A stretch of 64,000 nt of DNA from Antarcticimicrobium sp. (GTDB lineage Bacteria > Pseudomonadota > Alphaproteobacteria > Rhodobacterales > Rhodobacteraceae), in contig NZ_JARGPK010000042.1 in the NCBI RefSeq assembly GCF_029212575.1, positions 186,001 through 250,000 of the forward strand, written 5' to 3'. The position numbers and the translations under genes are program-made. The notes under the pieces were generated by a model. The model saw nothing but the letters and a program-made list of their open reading frames with translations. It was not told the origin of the DNA and did no database searches. Shown here piece after piece: positions 12,904 to 20,931 of the stretch (position 1 is the stretch's first letter; every line of letters starts with the position of its first letter).

Positions 12904-14118
12904 ATGACCAAGGATCTTTCCCGCCGTGCCTTTCTGACCCGCGGCGCCGTGCTGGGGTGCTCGGCGGCGGCCAGCCCGCTCTGGACGCGGGTGAGTTACG
13001 CAGCCGCGCCCTGGGAGACGCGGCTGGTGGTGATCATCCTGCGCGGCGGCATGGACGGGCTCGACGTGGTGCAGCCCCGCGGCGCGCCGGAATACGCCGC
13101 ACTGCGCGGGGCGCTGGCAGGTGGCGGCGGGGCAGCCTCCGACCTCGACGGGTTCTTTGCCCTGCACCCGGCGCTGGCGCCGCTGATGCCGCTCTGGGCG
13201 CGGGGCGAGCTGGGGTTCATGCATGCGGTCTCGACCCCCTACCGTGACAAGCGCAGCCATTTCGACGGGCAGGACCTGCTCGAGGCGGGGACCGGCGAGC
13301 TTTCCGGCGCGCGCGACGGCTGGCTCAACCGGATGCTGCAACTGGTCCCGGGCGTCGAGGCGCAGACCGCCTTCGCGCTGGGTCACGGCGAGATGAAGGT
13401 GCTGGCCGGCGCCGCCCCGGTGGCCGACTGGTCGCCCGAGGCAGATCTGACCATGAGCCCGCAGGCGATCCGGCTGATGGAGCTGGTGATGCAGGACGAT
13501 CCGCTGTTCCACCCGGCGCTGACCGAGGCGCTGATGCTCTCCGAAGGCGGCGAAATGAGCGGGGGCGGGATGGCCGGGGAGGGCGACCGCCCGGCGATGG
13601 AGCCGCCGCGCGCCGGCGGCGGCGGCATGGTGCCGGTGGCCGAGTTCGCCGCAGAGCAGCTGCGCGGCGACGCCCGGCTGGTGTCCTTTTCGGTCAACGG
13701 CTGGGACACCCATCGCAACCAGGCGCGCACGCTGCGCCCGGCGCTGGGCCAGTTGTCCGAGACCGTGACCACCCTGCACGACCGGCTTGGCCCCGAGGTT
13801 TGGGGCAAGACCGCGATCCTCGCCATGACCGAGTTCGGCCGCACCGTGCGCGTCAACGGCACCGGCGGCACCGATCACGGCACCGGCGGGGTGATGGTAA
13901 TGGCCGGCGGCGCCCTGCGTGGCGGCATGGTGCACGGGCGCTGGCCGGGGCTGGACGAGGCCGCGCTTTATGATCGCCGCGACCTGATGCCCACGGGCGA
14001 CGTGCGCGCCGCCGCCGCCTGGGTTCTGCGCGGAGTGGCAGGGCTCGACCGGGCCGGGCTGGAGCGCACGGTTTTCCCCGGCCTCGACATGGGCGCAGAT
14101 CCGCGGCTGTTGCGATGA
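12904..14118 (+). CDS. DUF1501 family protein, Tat-exported
   Basis: 404-residue protein with a twin-arginine leader (LSRRAFLTRG followed by a hydrophobic stretch and an AA-type cleavage region), so it is predicted to be exported folded to the periplasm. DUF1501 features include IILRGGMDGLDVV, HFDGQDLLE, the GWDTH segment and MTEFGRTVRVNGTGGTDHGTGG, which resembles the metal-binding region of the alkaline phosphatase/sulfatase superfamily. A strong ribosome site (AGGAGG) precedes the ATG. It forms a unit with the preceding DUF1800 gene, and its stop overlaps the start of the next gene (ATGA). Activity is unknown. Confidence 0.85.
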   Translation: MTKDLSRRAFLTRGAVLGCSAAASPLWTRVSYAAAPWETRLVVIILRGGMDGLDVVQPRGAPEYAALRGALAGGGGAASDLDGFFALHPALAPLMPLWARGELGFMHAVSTPYRDKRSHFDGQDLLEAGTGELSGARDGWLNRMLQLVPGVEAQTAFALGHGEMKVLAGAAPVADWSPEADLTMSPQAIRLMELVMQDDPLFHPALTEALMLSEGGEMSGGGMAGEGDRPAMEPPRAGGGGMVPVAEFAAEQLRGDARLVSFSVNGWDTHRNQARTLRPALGQLSETVTTLHDRLGPEVWGKTAILAMTEFGRTVRVNGTGGTDHGTGGVMVMAGGALRGGMVHGRWPGLDEAALYDRRDLMPTGDVRAAAAWVLRGVAGLDRAGLERTVFPGLDMGADPRLLR

Positions 14119-14837
14119 CCGGCCCCGATCCTGCCCGCCCGCTTGGTTCGCCGGTCGCAAACCGGACCCCGCCGTCCTTACCCTCTGGCGCGCTGCTGGA
14201 GGGGCGTTTCGCCCGGCTTGAACCGCTCTCGGCCGAGGACCATGCGGCGCTGCTCTTTCGCGCCTACGCGGGCCATGATGCCCTGTGGGATTACATGGCC
14301 TATGGGCCGTTCCACTCGGCCGCGCAATACCATCGCTGGGTCCGCGACACCGTGGCGAACCCCGACCACCTGTTCTATGCCATCTGCGATAAGGACAGCG
14401 GGATCTGCGGCGGCGTGGCCAGCTTTCTGCGGATCAAGCCGCAGATGGGGGTGATCGAGGTGGGCAACATCGCCCTCTCGCCCGCGCTGCAGCGGACCCG
14501 TGCGGCGACCGAGGCAATGGCGCTGATGATGGGCTGGGCCTTCGACGCGGGCTATCGGCGCTACGAGTGGAAATGCGATGCGCTCAACCGCCCCTCACGC
14601 GCTGCCGCGCAACGGCTCGGGTTCAGCTTCGAGGGGGTGTTCCGGCAGCACATGGTGATCAAGGGGCGCAACCGCGACACCGCCTGGTTCGCCGTGACCG
14701 ACCGGGACTGGCCTGCCCTGCGCGAGGCTTTCTCCGCCTGGCTGGCGCCGGCGAATTTCGATTCCGCAGGCCGCCAGCGGGAGCGGCTGGGCGATCTGAC
14801 CCGGCTGGTGCGGGTCGGCTCCGACCCGACGCTCTGA
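14115..14837 (+). CDS. GNAT family N-acetyltransferase (RimJ/RimL-like)
   Basis: 240-residue acetyltransferase using acetyl-CoA. The acceptor is unknown; the fold resembles RimJ/RimL-type enzymes that modify protein N-termini or small amines. Visible family elements are the N-terminal LEGRFARLEPLS, the beta-strand GVIEVGNIAL, and the C-terminal RYEWKCDALNRPSRAAAQRLG helix, followed by FEGVFRQHMVIKGRNRDTAWF. Start and stop are coupled to the upstream DUF1501 gene by an ATGA overlap, so it is co-translated with the DUF1800/DUF1501 pair. Why these three are linked is not known. Confidence 0.85.
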   Translation: MTGPDPARPLGSPVANRTPPSLPSGALLEGRFARLEPLSAEDHAALLFRAYAGHDALWDYMAYGPFHSAAQYHRWVRDTVANPDHLFYAICDKDSGICGGVASFLRIKPQMGVIEVGNIALSPALQRTRAATEAMALMMGWAFDAGYRRYEWKCDALNRPSRAAAQRLGFSFEGVFRQHMVIKGRNRDTAWFAVTDRDWPALREAFSAWLAPANFDSAGRQRERLGDLTRLVRVGSDPTL

Positions 14838-14845
14838 GCGCAGGC

Positions 14846-15577
14846 TCAGATCGGCCGCGCCCCGCGCAGCCGCTGCTGGACCAGCCCGGCCAGCCGCGCC
14901 GTGGGCGAGGCCAGCGGCGCCCCCTGCGCCCGCGCCCGCGCCAGACCGCTGGCGGCCTCGGCCAGGGCGCCGTCCTCGGCGCTGCGGGCCACCCCGCGCA
15001 GAAACTGCGCGACATAATCCAGCACCTTTTCCTCGTGGCCGTCGTTCAGCATGTCGGCGACATGGGCCATGTCGTCGCGGTAGGCCAGCGGATCGGGGTG
15101 GATGATGTCCTGCTCGGCGCGATCTGGCGCCCCCCCAGGTGACAGATCGGCCGGCAGATGGGTGAGGATTTCCGACTGGAATCGCGCCAGCGAGGCGATC
15201 GGTTTGGCCAGGAACCCGTCGGCCCCGGCGGCGATCGCGGTCTCCTCGCCGAAGCTGTCGCCGGACAGCCCCAGGATCACGCCGATCCGCGGGAACCGGC
15301 CGGCGGCCTCCTCGATCAGGTCGAGGCCGTTGCCATCGGGCAGGCCCAGATCGGCGATCAGAACCGACGGGCGGTAGACCTGCAGATGGTGGCGGGCCGA
15401 TTTCAGGCAATCGGCCCGGCGGATGCGCGCGCCGCTGCGCAGGCTCAGCAGCCGCAGCGCCTCGGCTGCATAGGCGCTGTCCTCGACCACCAGGACGGTG
15501 AGACCCAGAAGCGGGCGGCCGGGGCTGGCAGGCGGGTGCGACAGGGCAAACGGCTCGCGGTCTTCCATGGCCGGCAT
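14846..15577 (-). CDS. Stand-alone response regulator receiver protein
   Basis: 243 residues, starting at the ATG with GGGAGA upstream. Residues about 25-145 form a CheY-like receiver domain: acidic pair in VLVVEDS, phospho-acceptor Asp in LIADLGLPDGNG, and the conserved Lys in FLAKPI. The C-terminal 95 residues are mainly helical and show no DNA-binding, GGDEF or histidine-kinase motif. A stretch around HVADMLNDGHEEKVLDYVAQFLRGVA looks like a four-helix or Hpt-type bundle but lacks a clear phosphorylatable motif. The cognate kinase is not nearby, so the signal and output are unknown. Confidence 0.75.
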   Translation of the reverse strand: MPAMEDREPFALSHPPASPGRPLLGLTVLVVEDSAYAAEALRLLSLRSGARIRRADCLKSARHHLQVYRPSVLIADLGLPDGNGLDLIEEAAGRFPRIGVILGLSGDSFGEETAIAAGADGFLAKPIASLARFQSEILTHLPADLSPGGAPDRAEQDIIHPDPLAYRDDMAHVADMLNDGHEEKVLDYVAQFLRGVARSAEDGALAEAASGLARARAQGAPLASPTARLAGLVQQRLRGARPI

Positions 15578-15725
15578 GACTGGTTTCTCCCTTCGGCGAC
15601 GACGGCAGGCTAGGCGCGATCGGCCTAACGGGCGGTTAACGCCGGCAAGTGCCGCGCCCACTTGCCCTCGCGCGAGCAAACCCCCATAACCCCGGCAACG
15701 CCATTCCAGCCGCGAGGAGACCGCC

Positions 15726-16130
15726 ATGATCGGACGCCTGAACCATGTTGCCATCGCCGTTCCCGATCTCGAGGCGGCCTCGGAACAGTACCGCAGCGCG
15801 CTGGGCGCCAAGGTCGGCGCGCCGCAGGACGAGCCCGACCACGGCGTCACCGTGGTATTCATCGAGCTGCCCAACACCAAGATCGAGCTGCTCTACCCGC
15901 TGGGCGAGGGTAGCCCGATCCAGGGGTTCCTGGACAAGAACCCCTCGGGCGGCATCCACCATGTCTGCTACGAGGTCGAGGATATCCTCGCCGCGCGCGA
16001 CCATCTCAAGGCAACCGGCGCCCGCGTGCTGGGCAATGGCGAGCCCAAGATCGGCGCCCACGGCAAGCCAGTGCTGTTCCTGCATCCGAAGGATTTCAAC
16101 GGCTGCCTGGTGGAGCTGGAACAGGTCTGA
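15726..16130 (+). CDS. mce: Methylmalonyl-CoA epimerase
   Basis: Interconverts (S)- and (R)-methylmalonyl-CoA in the propionyl-CoA to succinyl-CoA route. The 134-residue protein is a vicinal-oxygen-chelate fold with two repeats: LNHVAIAVPDLE at the start (metal His in the first strand) and GIHHVCYEVED in the middle, ending with the metal Glu in GCLVELEQV. Length and motifs match Mce precisely. Ribosome site GAGGAG. It is followed by a DUF1467 membrane gene, an arrangement common in alphaproteobacteria. The mutase chaperone MeaB is encoded about 25 kb away in the same window; the mutase itself is not present. Confidence 0.95.
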   Translation: MIGRLNHVAIAVPDLEAASEQYRSALGAKVGAPQDEPDHGVTVVFIELPNTKIELLYPLGEGSPIQGFLDKNPSGGIHHVCYEVEDILAARDHLKATGARVLGNGEPKIGAHGKPVLFLHPKDFNGCLVELEQV

Positions 16131-16198
16131 GCTAGATCGCCCGCCAGGGCCCCCACGCCGGGGCCGCCCCTTGCCCGCCCAACGCCCGGAGGTTTCCC

Positions 16199-16474
16199 AT
16201 GTCGATCGTATCCGCCCTGGTGCTCTACGCGGTGATCTGGTTCATGACCTTTTTCATCGCCATCCCGATCCGGCTGAAGACGCAGGGCGACATGGGCGAG
16301 GTGGTCGAGGGCACCCATGCAGGTGCGCCGGCGCATCACAACCTGAAGAAAAAGGCCTGGATCACCACCGCTGTCGCCGCTGTGCTCTGGGCGGCGATTG
16401 CCGGGATCATCCTGTCCGGCTGGATCTCGGTCGATGATTTCGACTGGACCAAGAGCCTGCCGCCGGTGAATTGA
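16199..16474 (+). CDS. DUF1467 family membrane protein
   Basis: 91-residue protein with two predicted membrane helices (residues about 4-24 and 53-73) and a conserved cytoplasmic loop containing RLKTQGD and GTHAGAPAH, the DUF1467 signature. It follows mce by 68 nt with its own GGAGG ribosome site. The family is confined largely to alphaproteobacteria and often sits beside mce. No function is established. Confidence 0.88.
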   Translation: MSIVSALVLYAVIWFMTFFIAIPIRLKTQGDMGEVVEGTHAGAPAHHNLKKKAWITTAVAAVLWAAIAGIILSGWISVDDFDWTKSLPPVN

Positions 16475-16495
16475 GGCGGTGAACCGAGCCACGCC

Positions 16496-17188
16496 TTACC
16501 GCCGCGACTCCAGCCGGTGGTAGATATGGGTGAAGGTGGCCGCGCCGAGGATCGGGATCACCAGGTTCAGCAGCGGCACCGAGAGCGGGATCGCCATCAG
16601 CGTGCCGGCCAGCCAGATCGTTCCCATATGCTTCGCCCGCAGTTCCTTGGCGCCCTTGCGCCCCAGCCGCCGCATCGCCGCGAGGGTGAAGTATTCCCGC
16701 CCCAGCAGGAACCCGTTCAGCCCCCAGAAGATGAACACCGACCCCACCGGCAACAGCGCGTAGAGGATAAAGGCCAGCAGGTTGGCCCCGATCAACACGC
16801 CGAGGAAGTTCACCGTGTCGCGCAGCGCGTCCCAGAACGGCACCGGGGGCACCGGCGGAAGCTGCGGGTAGTGGCGATCCTCCACCGCCTTGGCCACCTC
16901 GTCGAGGAACATCGAGGTGATCGCCGAGGCGACCGGGATCATCAGGAAGAACGACAGAACCATCATGAAGATGAAGGACGACAGGCTGAGCAGGTCGTTC
17001 AGCCAGCGCACCTCGCCCAGCACCGGCAGGGTGGCTTCCGCTCCGACGAAGACCTCGATCACCACCAGAAACCCGGCATAGGCCGCGACCAGCAGCGCGA
17101 AGGTCAGCCCGATGCCGAGAAACAGCACGCGACGAAACCGGCGGTCGCCGATCTGGGAGAGGGCGAGCAGAAAGGATTTCAGAATCAC
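16496..17188 (-). CDS. EI24/CysZ-like integral membrane protein
   Basis: About 230 residues with several hydrophobic spans (residues about 20-45, 65-95, 140-165 and 195-215) and the EI24/DUF540-type pattern. CysZ of this superfamily conducts sulfate, but alphaproteobacterial homologues are poorly characterised. The likely start is the GTG at 17188, which overlaps the stop of the upstream nitroreductase gene as GTGA; an in-frame ATG sits 12 nt upstream. The two genes are therefore co-translated. A sulfate-related role is only a possibility from the superfamily. Confidence 0.7.
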   Translation of the reverse strand: MILKSFLLALSQIGDRRFRRVLFLGIGLTFALLVAAYAGFLVVIEVFVGAEATLPVLGEVRWLNDLLSLSSFIFMMVLSFFLMIPVASAITSMFLDEVAKAVEDRHYPQLPPVPPVPFWDALRDTVNFLGVLIGANLLAFILYALLPVGSVFIFWGLNGFLLGREYFTLAAMRRLGRKGAKELRAKHMGTIWLAGTLMAIPLSVPLLNLVIPILGAATFTHIYHRLESRR

Positions 17189-17763
17189 CGGCTCACCCAT
17201 TCGGTGATGGCGTCGAGGTCGGGGCGGGGTCGTTCGGGGGGCGCGCTGGTTTCGGTGCCTATATGGATAAGGCCCGCGATGCTCTCATGCGGCGCGAGCC
17301 CCAGGCCGGTCTCGCAGAACACCCGGTCGTGCGAGACCCGGCCGGTCAGCCAGTTGGCGCCCCAGCCCGAGGCCAGAGCGGCGTTGAGCAGCGCCAGACA
17401 AACCGCGCCGGCGGAATAGCTCTGTTCGATCGCCGGGATCTTGTCCGAGGGTTTCTGCACCTCGATCACCGCCACCGCCAGCACCCCCTGGTCGAACTGT
17501 TGCCGGGCCTTGGCGATGTCGCCGGCGTCTAGCTCCAGCGCGCGCGCCCGGGCCTCGGCCAGATCGGCCAGGCGCGGCATTGCGCCGGCCTCGATCACGA
17601 CAAAGCGCCAGGGCTCCAACTTGCCGTGATCGGGGCTGCGCGCGGCGGCCCGCAGCAGCGGCGCCAGTGCCGCGCGCGTGGGCGCCGGGGCGCGCAGGGT
17701 CTTGGCCGGGCGCGAGCGGCGGCCGAGCAGAAAGTCGAGCGCGGAAGGGTTGGGATCGGGCAT
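17185..17763 (-). CDS. Nitroreductase family protein
   Basis: 192-residue flavoprotein of the nitroreductase superfamily (YdjA-like), expected to bind FMN and reduce quinone- or nitro-type acceptors with NAD(P)H. Visible family features are the FMN-phosphate-binding RRSRP near the N-terminus, ARSPDHGKLEPWRFVVI, and GWGANWLTG near the C-terminus. The start ATG at 17763 has AGGT seven bases upstream; the longer open frame beyond it shows no homology. Its last codons overlap the EI24-like gene. The physiological substrate is unknown. Confidence 0.85.
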   Translation of the reverse strand: MPDPNPSALDFLLGRRSRPAKTLRAPAPTRAALAPLLRAAARSPDHGKLEPWRFVVIEAGAMPRLADLAEARARALELDAGDIAKARQQFDQGVLAVAVIEVQKPSDKIPAIEQSYSAGAVCLALLNAALASGWGANWLTGRVSHDRVFCETGLGLAPHESIAGLIHIGTETSAPPERPRPDLDAITEWVSR

Positions 17764-17942
17764 ATGTGAAACCTGTTTACATCTGTCCCTCCCAATCTCA
17801 GGGCGGGGGCTGCAAGTTTCAAGGGAGAATCCGAGCAAAGCCGGGGCCATGCTCACGCGAACGTGCGGGCCAGGGCAGTTCGGGGGTGCTATACTGCGCC
17901 GGGCGCGGCAGGAAACCGGCCGCGCCTGAAACAGGAGAGACC

Positions 17943-18170
17943 ATGCGCTTCGCCTTCGCCTGCCTTGCCTGCATATTGCTGGCCAGTTTGTTGTCGGCCT
18001 GTACGCCCGTCGGCGCATCCTGGCCCGGCATGTCGCGCGACCCTGCCGCCGATCCCGCGCTCGGCCAGGGCGATTACGCCGGGGCGCCACCCGCGCACGG
18101 CGGCGTGATCTCGCCCGACCGCGCGGCCCGGCGCGCCTATTACCGCGGCCCGCGCGGCCACGAGTTCTAG
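17943..18170 (+). CDS. Small lipoprotein
   Basis: 75-residue protein with a lipoprotein signal peptide: positively charged Met-Arg, a hydrophobic core, and the lipobox LLSAC, so it is predicted to be anchored to a membrane by the Cys near residue 20. The mature part is short, Pro/Gly/Ala rich and ends RRAYYRGPRGHEF. A good ribosome site (AGGAGAG) precedes the ATG. No family is recognised. Its small size and lack of fixed structure suggest an accessory envelope role. Confidence 0.65.
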   Translation: MRFAFACLACILLASLLSACTPVGASWPGMSRDPAADPALGQGDYAGAPPAHGGVISPDRAARRAYYRGPRGHEF

Positions 18171-18222
18171 GCGCGTCACGCGGCCTCTGGCGTTCGTCCC
18201 GGCGGCGGCGCTATAGAAAGGC

Positions 18223-18498
18223 ATGGCGAAACCCAAGCTCCGCGACCTGCCCGATCTCTCGGACCTGGCCCATCCGGGCACCGAGATCGCCCTGCGCGTC
18301 ACCCCCAAGGCTGCGCGCACCAGCCTGACGCGCGACGGCGACGCCCTGCGCGCCACCGTCACCGTGGCGCCGGAGAACGGCAAGGCAAACGCGGCGGTGC
18401 AGGCGCTGCTGGCGGCGGCGATGAAGGTCGCGCCCTCGCGCCTGGAGTTGCGACGCGGCCAGACCGCGCGCGACAAGGTCTTTATCTTTCTGGGCTAG
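18223..18498 (+). CDS. DUF167/YggU family protein
   Basis: 91-residue cytoplasmic protein of the UPF0235 (YggU, DUF167) family. The conserved core is ALRVTPKAARTSL, then VTVAPENGKANAAVQALLA and the C-terminal LELRRGQTARDKVF. Length is typical. Ribosome site AGAAAGG. The family has solved structures but no established function. Confidence 0.88.
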   Translation: MAKPKLRDLPDLSDLAHPGTEIALRVTPKAARTSLTRDGDALRATVTVAPENGKANAAVQALLAAAMKVAPSRLELRRGQTARDKVFIFLG

Positions 18499-18513
18499 GA
18501 GGGTGCGGGCTAG

Positions 18514-18783
18514 CTAGGCGTCGCCGTCCGGGCCGTCCGCGTCCTCCCCGTCGACCTGCCGCAACTGGTACACCCCCTCGGGCAGATCCAGCGCCGCAGC
18601 CAGGTCGCGCAGCTGCTCCGGCGACAGGGTGATCGTCTGCAGCCGGTCGGTGCGCGGGTCGATCTGCTCCAGCGTCACGCATTCCGCGAAGGCATTGATC
18701 GTCACGTCCTCCTGCAGCGGCAGTTCGCCTTCGTCGACCAGGGTGATGACGGTGGCGTCGAATTCATGCTCGATGGTAAACAT
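18514..18783 (-). CDS. Conserved acidic hypothetical protein
   Basis: 89 residues from the ATG at 18783, strongly acidic, ending in DGEDADGPDGDA. The N-terminal half reads as beta-strands (MFTIEHEFDATVITLVDEG) and the middle contains a helix (LSPEQLRDLAAALDLPEG). No signal peptide or metal motif is seen. There is no obvious ribosome site, so the start is uncertain, but codon use matches a real gene. I do not recognise a function; it looks like a lineage-restricted protein. Confidence 0.6.
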   Translation of the reverse strand: MFTIEHEFDATVITLVDEGELPLQEDVTINAFAECVTLEQIDPRTDRLQTITLSPEQLRDLAAALDLPEGVYQLRQVDGEDADGPDGDA

Positions 18784-18907
18784 GGGCGAACTGTGCCGCC
18801 GCGCGCCCCCCATTGCAAGCCGGATCGAACCCGACCGGGGCGGGGCTGGCGGGTCCGGCGCACTGTGCTAACCTTTACCGCGACAAACCCGGAAAAAGGC
18901 CCGCGCG

Positions 18908-19594
18908 ATGCGCCGATTTCTCATGCTGATGGCCCTGCTTGCCGCCGCGGGCTGCGATCTTGCCCCGGCGCCGACGCAAGCGGTGCTGCAGGCAAGGCAC
19001 GACTTCCGGACCGTTGTCGCGGCCGTCGAACCGGTGGCCGAGGCGGTCTGCCGCAGCCAGGCCGGCGGGGTGAACTGCGATTTCCTGATTCTGGTCGATC
19101 CCGATCCGCGCGCCGAGCCGAATGCCTATCAGTCGGTCGACCGGCGCGGCCGGCCGGTGATCCTGTTCTCCGTGGCGCTGATCGACAGCACGCGCAGCGC
19201 CGATGAACTGGCCTTCGTGCTCAGCCACGAGACCTCGCATCACATCCTCGGTCATCTCGACCGGCAGGCGCGCCATGCCGCGGTCGGGGCCGAGATCTTC
19301 GGCGATCTCGCCACGCTGGACGGCGCCAGTCCCGCGGCGGTGGTGCGGGCGCGCGAGATTGGCGCGGAGGTGGGCGCGCGCAGTTACTCCAAGGATTTCG
19401 AACTCGAGGCCGATCAGCTTGGCACCGTGATCGCCTATCGTGCCGGGTTCGACCCGCTGCGCGGGGCCGGGTATTTCACCCGGCTGCCCGATCCCGGCGA
19501 CCGGTTCCTCGGCACCCATCCGCCCAACGCGGCGCGGATCTGGGTGGTGCGCGAAACCGTGAAACTCTTGCAGACCACGGGCGTGGCCGGGTGA
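18908..19594 (+). CDS. M48 family zinc metallopeptidase, lipoprotein
   Basis: 228-residue envelope protease. A lipoprotein signal (LLAAAGC, Cys at about residue 16) anchors it. The zinc motif HETSHH (an HExxH) is at about residues 110-114, and the third ligand Glu is in FELEADQLG, as in M48 peptidases of the BepA/LoiP type. A conserved tail THPPNAARI also fits the family. It probably takes part in outer-membrane protein or envelope quality control. Its last codons overlap the next gene (GTGA). Confidence 0.88.
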   Translation: MRRFLMLMALLAAAGCDLAPAPTQAVLQARHDFRTVVAAVEPVAEAVCRSQAGGVNCDFLILVDPDPRAEPNAYQSVDRRGRPVILFSVALIDSTRSADELAFVLSHETSHHILGHLDRQARHAAVGAEIFGDLATLDGASPAAVVRAREIGAEVGARSYSKDFELEADQLGTVIAYRAGFDPLRGAGYFTRLPDPGDRFLGTHPPNAARIWVVRETVKLLQTTGVAG

Positions 19595-19971
19595 GCGGGC
19601 CGGAGCTGACGCGCCTGGGCGTGGTGCTCAGCGATCGTGGGTCGCGCTACGCGGTCAGCGGCGCGCCGGTGCGCAGCCGGGCCGAGGTCGATGCGGTTCT
19701 CGCGGCGCTGAAGGCCGACCGCAGCTATGGCAGGGCCACCCATAACACCTGGGCGGTGAGGCTCTCGGCCACCGGCGCGCTGAAGGCCGATGACGGCGAA
19801 TCCGGGGCCGGCATGGTGATTCTGCGCATGCTGGAACGCGCAGGGCTGGAGGATCACCTGGTGATCGTCACCCGCTGGTATGGCGGCAAGAAGTTGGGTG
19901 GCGACCGGTTCCGCCGGGTGCAGGATGCGGTGCGCGCCTATCTGGAACAGACCGGGTTGTCCGACGGTTGA
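19591..19971 (+). CDS. IMPACT/YigZ-type (UPF0029) protein, single domain
   Basis: 126-residue protein containing the UPF0029 N-terminal domain (SYGRATHNTWAVRL, DDGESGAGMVILRML, VTRWYGGKKLGGDRF). YigZ of E. coli is about 200 residues with a second DUF1949 domain, which is absent here. It starts with a GTG that overlaps the stop of the upstream peptidase gene, so it is translationally coupled. The family is linked to translation or ribosome-associated stress in eukaryotes (IMPACT); the bacterial role is unclear. Confidence 0.85.
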   Translation: MSGPELTRLGVVLSDRGSRYAVSGAPVRSRAEVDAVLAALKADRSYGRATHNTWAVRLSATGALKADDGESGAGMVILRMLERAGLEDHLVIVTRWYGGKKLGGDRFRRVQDAVRAYLEQTGLSDG

Positions 19972-20038
19972 CCTGCATCAAAGGGGCGCAGCGCCGGCTT
20001 TGTTACTCTTGGGTCATTCACCGCCGCAGGGGGCCGAG

Positions 20039-20323
20039 ATGCACGACCGCCACACGCTCAAACGTCACGCCGCGCTGGTGGACCGGATGGCCTCCGCTCT
20101 GGGTATCGATCTGGAGGAGGCGGCGCTCGCCGGGCGGTTGGCCTTCGACGAGATCGCCGATGCCGTTCTGCGCTGTGCCGGGTGTGTCGGCGCCGTGCGG
20201 TGTGCCGAGATTTCGGGCACGCCTGCCTCGGGCGTTGCGGCACCGGTGTATTGCGCGAACCGCAGGATGTTTTCGCGGCTGGTGGCGGCACGGACCCCGA
20301 GGAGAGAAGGGGAGTTGTCATGA
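20039..20323 (+). CDS. DUF6455 family protein, first of three tandem paralogues
   Basis: 94-residue cytoplasmic protein. It carries the cysteine pattern C-x2-C-x5-C (CAGCVGAVRC) followed by a fourth Cys in VYCANRRMF, which would suit a small metal site. The N-terminal helix contains the conserved M..LG(I/V)xLE motif seen in the family. A ribosome site (GGGGGCCGAG) precedes the ATG, and the stop overlaps the start of the next paralogue (ATGA). The function of DUF6455 is not established; it is frequent in Rhodobacterales. Confidence 0.75.
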   Translation: MHDRHTLKRHAALVDRMASALGIDLEEAALAGRLAFDEIADAVLRCAGCVGAVRCAEISGTPASGVAAPVYCANRRMFSRLVAARTPRREGELS

Positions 20324-20604
20324 CCGCGGTTCTGGGACGGATCATGAGGCACGTGCGGCTGATCTCGCGGATGGCCAAGACCACCGACGCGGATCTGGTC
20401 GGCGCCTATGAGACCGGAGACCTGAGCCAGGAGGAGTGGGCCGAGATGGTCCAGAGTTGTCGACACTGTGCCTGGGCCGATGACTGCGACGCCTGGCTGG
20501 AGGCGCATGAAGCGGCGCCCTGCGCGCCTGAGACCTGCCCGAACCGGGCCAGGTTTGCCGCCCTGCGGCAGCGCGCCGAAGCGCATGAGGATACGGGAGG
20601 GTAG
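20320..20604 (+). CDS. DUF6455 family protein, second tandem paralogue
   Basis: 94 residues, translationally coupled to the preceding paralogue by ATGA. It has the same C-x2-C-x5-C core (CRHCAWADDC) plus further Cys residues in APCAPETCPNRARF. The N-terminus has a helix (GRIMRHVRLISRMAKTTD) in place of the charged leader of the first copy. The acidic linker DLSQEEWAEMVQSC corresponds to LAFDEIADAVLRC in copy 1 and LDLDDYVDMVERC in copy 3, which shows that the three genes arose by duplication. Role unknown; a metal-binding or redox function is inferred from the cysteines. Confidence 0.75.
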   Translation: MTAVLGRIMRHVRLISRMAKTTDADLVGAYETGDLSQEEWAEMVQSCRHCAWADDCDAWLEAHEAAPCAPETCPNRARFAALRQRAEAHEDTGG

Positions 20605-20605
20605 G

Positions 20606-20893
20606 ATGCACGACGGGGTGAGAACCGAAGAGATCGACACGGTCGACCAGCACTTCTGGCTGACCCGCTCGGTGGCGCGGGTGTCGGGCGTCAACCTGTC
20701 CAGCGCAATGGTCGAGGGGGCGCTCGACCTCGACGACTATGTCGACATGGTCGAACGCTGCCGCACCTGTCCCTGCCGCGCCATGTGCGAAAACTGGCTG
20801 GCCAGACAGGCGGTCTGGCCCGCGCCGCCGCCGCCGTATTGCGCCCATGTTCGGATTCTGGAGGATTTGCGCCGGCTTCAGACGCCGCATTGA
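20606..20893 (+). CDS. DUF6455 family protein, third tandem paralogue
   Basis: 95 residues, starting one base after the stop of the second copy with a GGAGGGTAGG ribosome site overlapping that stop. The core is CRTCPCRAMC (C-x2-C-x5-C with one extra Cys), and the fourth Cys is in PPYCAHVRILEDL. The N-terminal segment FWLTRSVARVSGVNLSSAMVEG is the family helix. With its neighbours it forms a tight three-gene operon downstream of the M48 and UPF0029 genes. Function unknown. Confidence 0.75.
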   Translation: MHDGVRTEEIDTVDQHFWLTRSVARVSGVNLSSAMVEGALDLDDYVDMVERCRTCPCRAMCENWLARQAVWPAPPPPYCAHVRILEDLRRLQTPH

Positions 20894-20931
20894 TCCGCCG
20901 CGTGGCGGCGCGGAAACAGGCCTTGGCGCTG

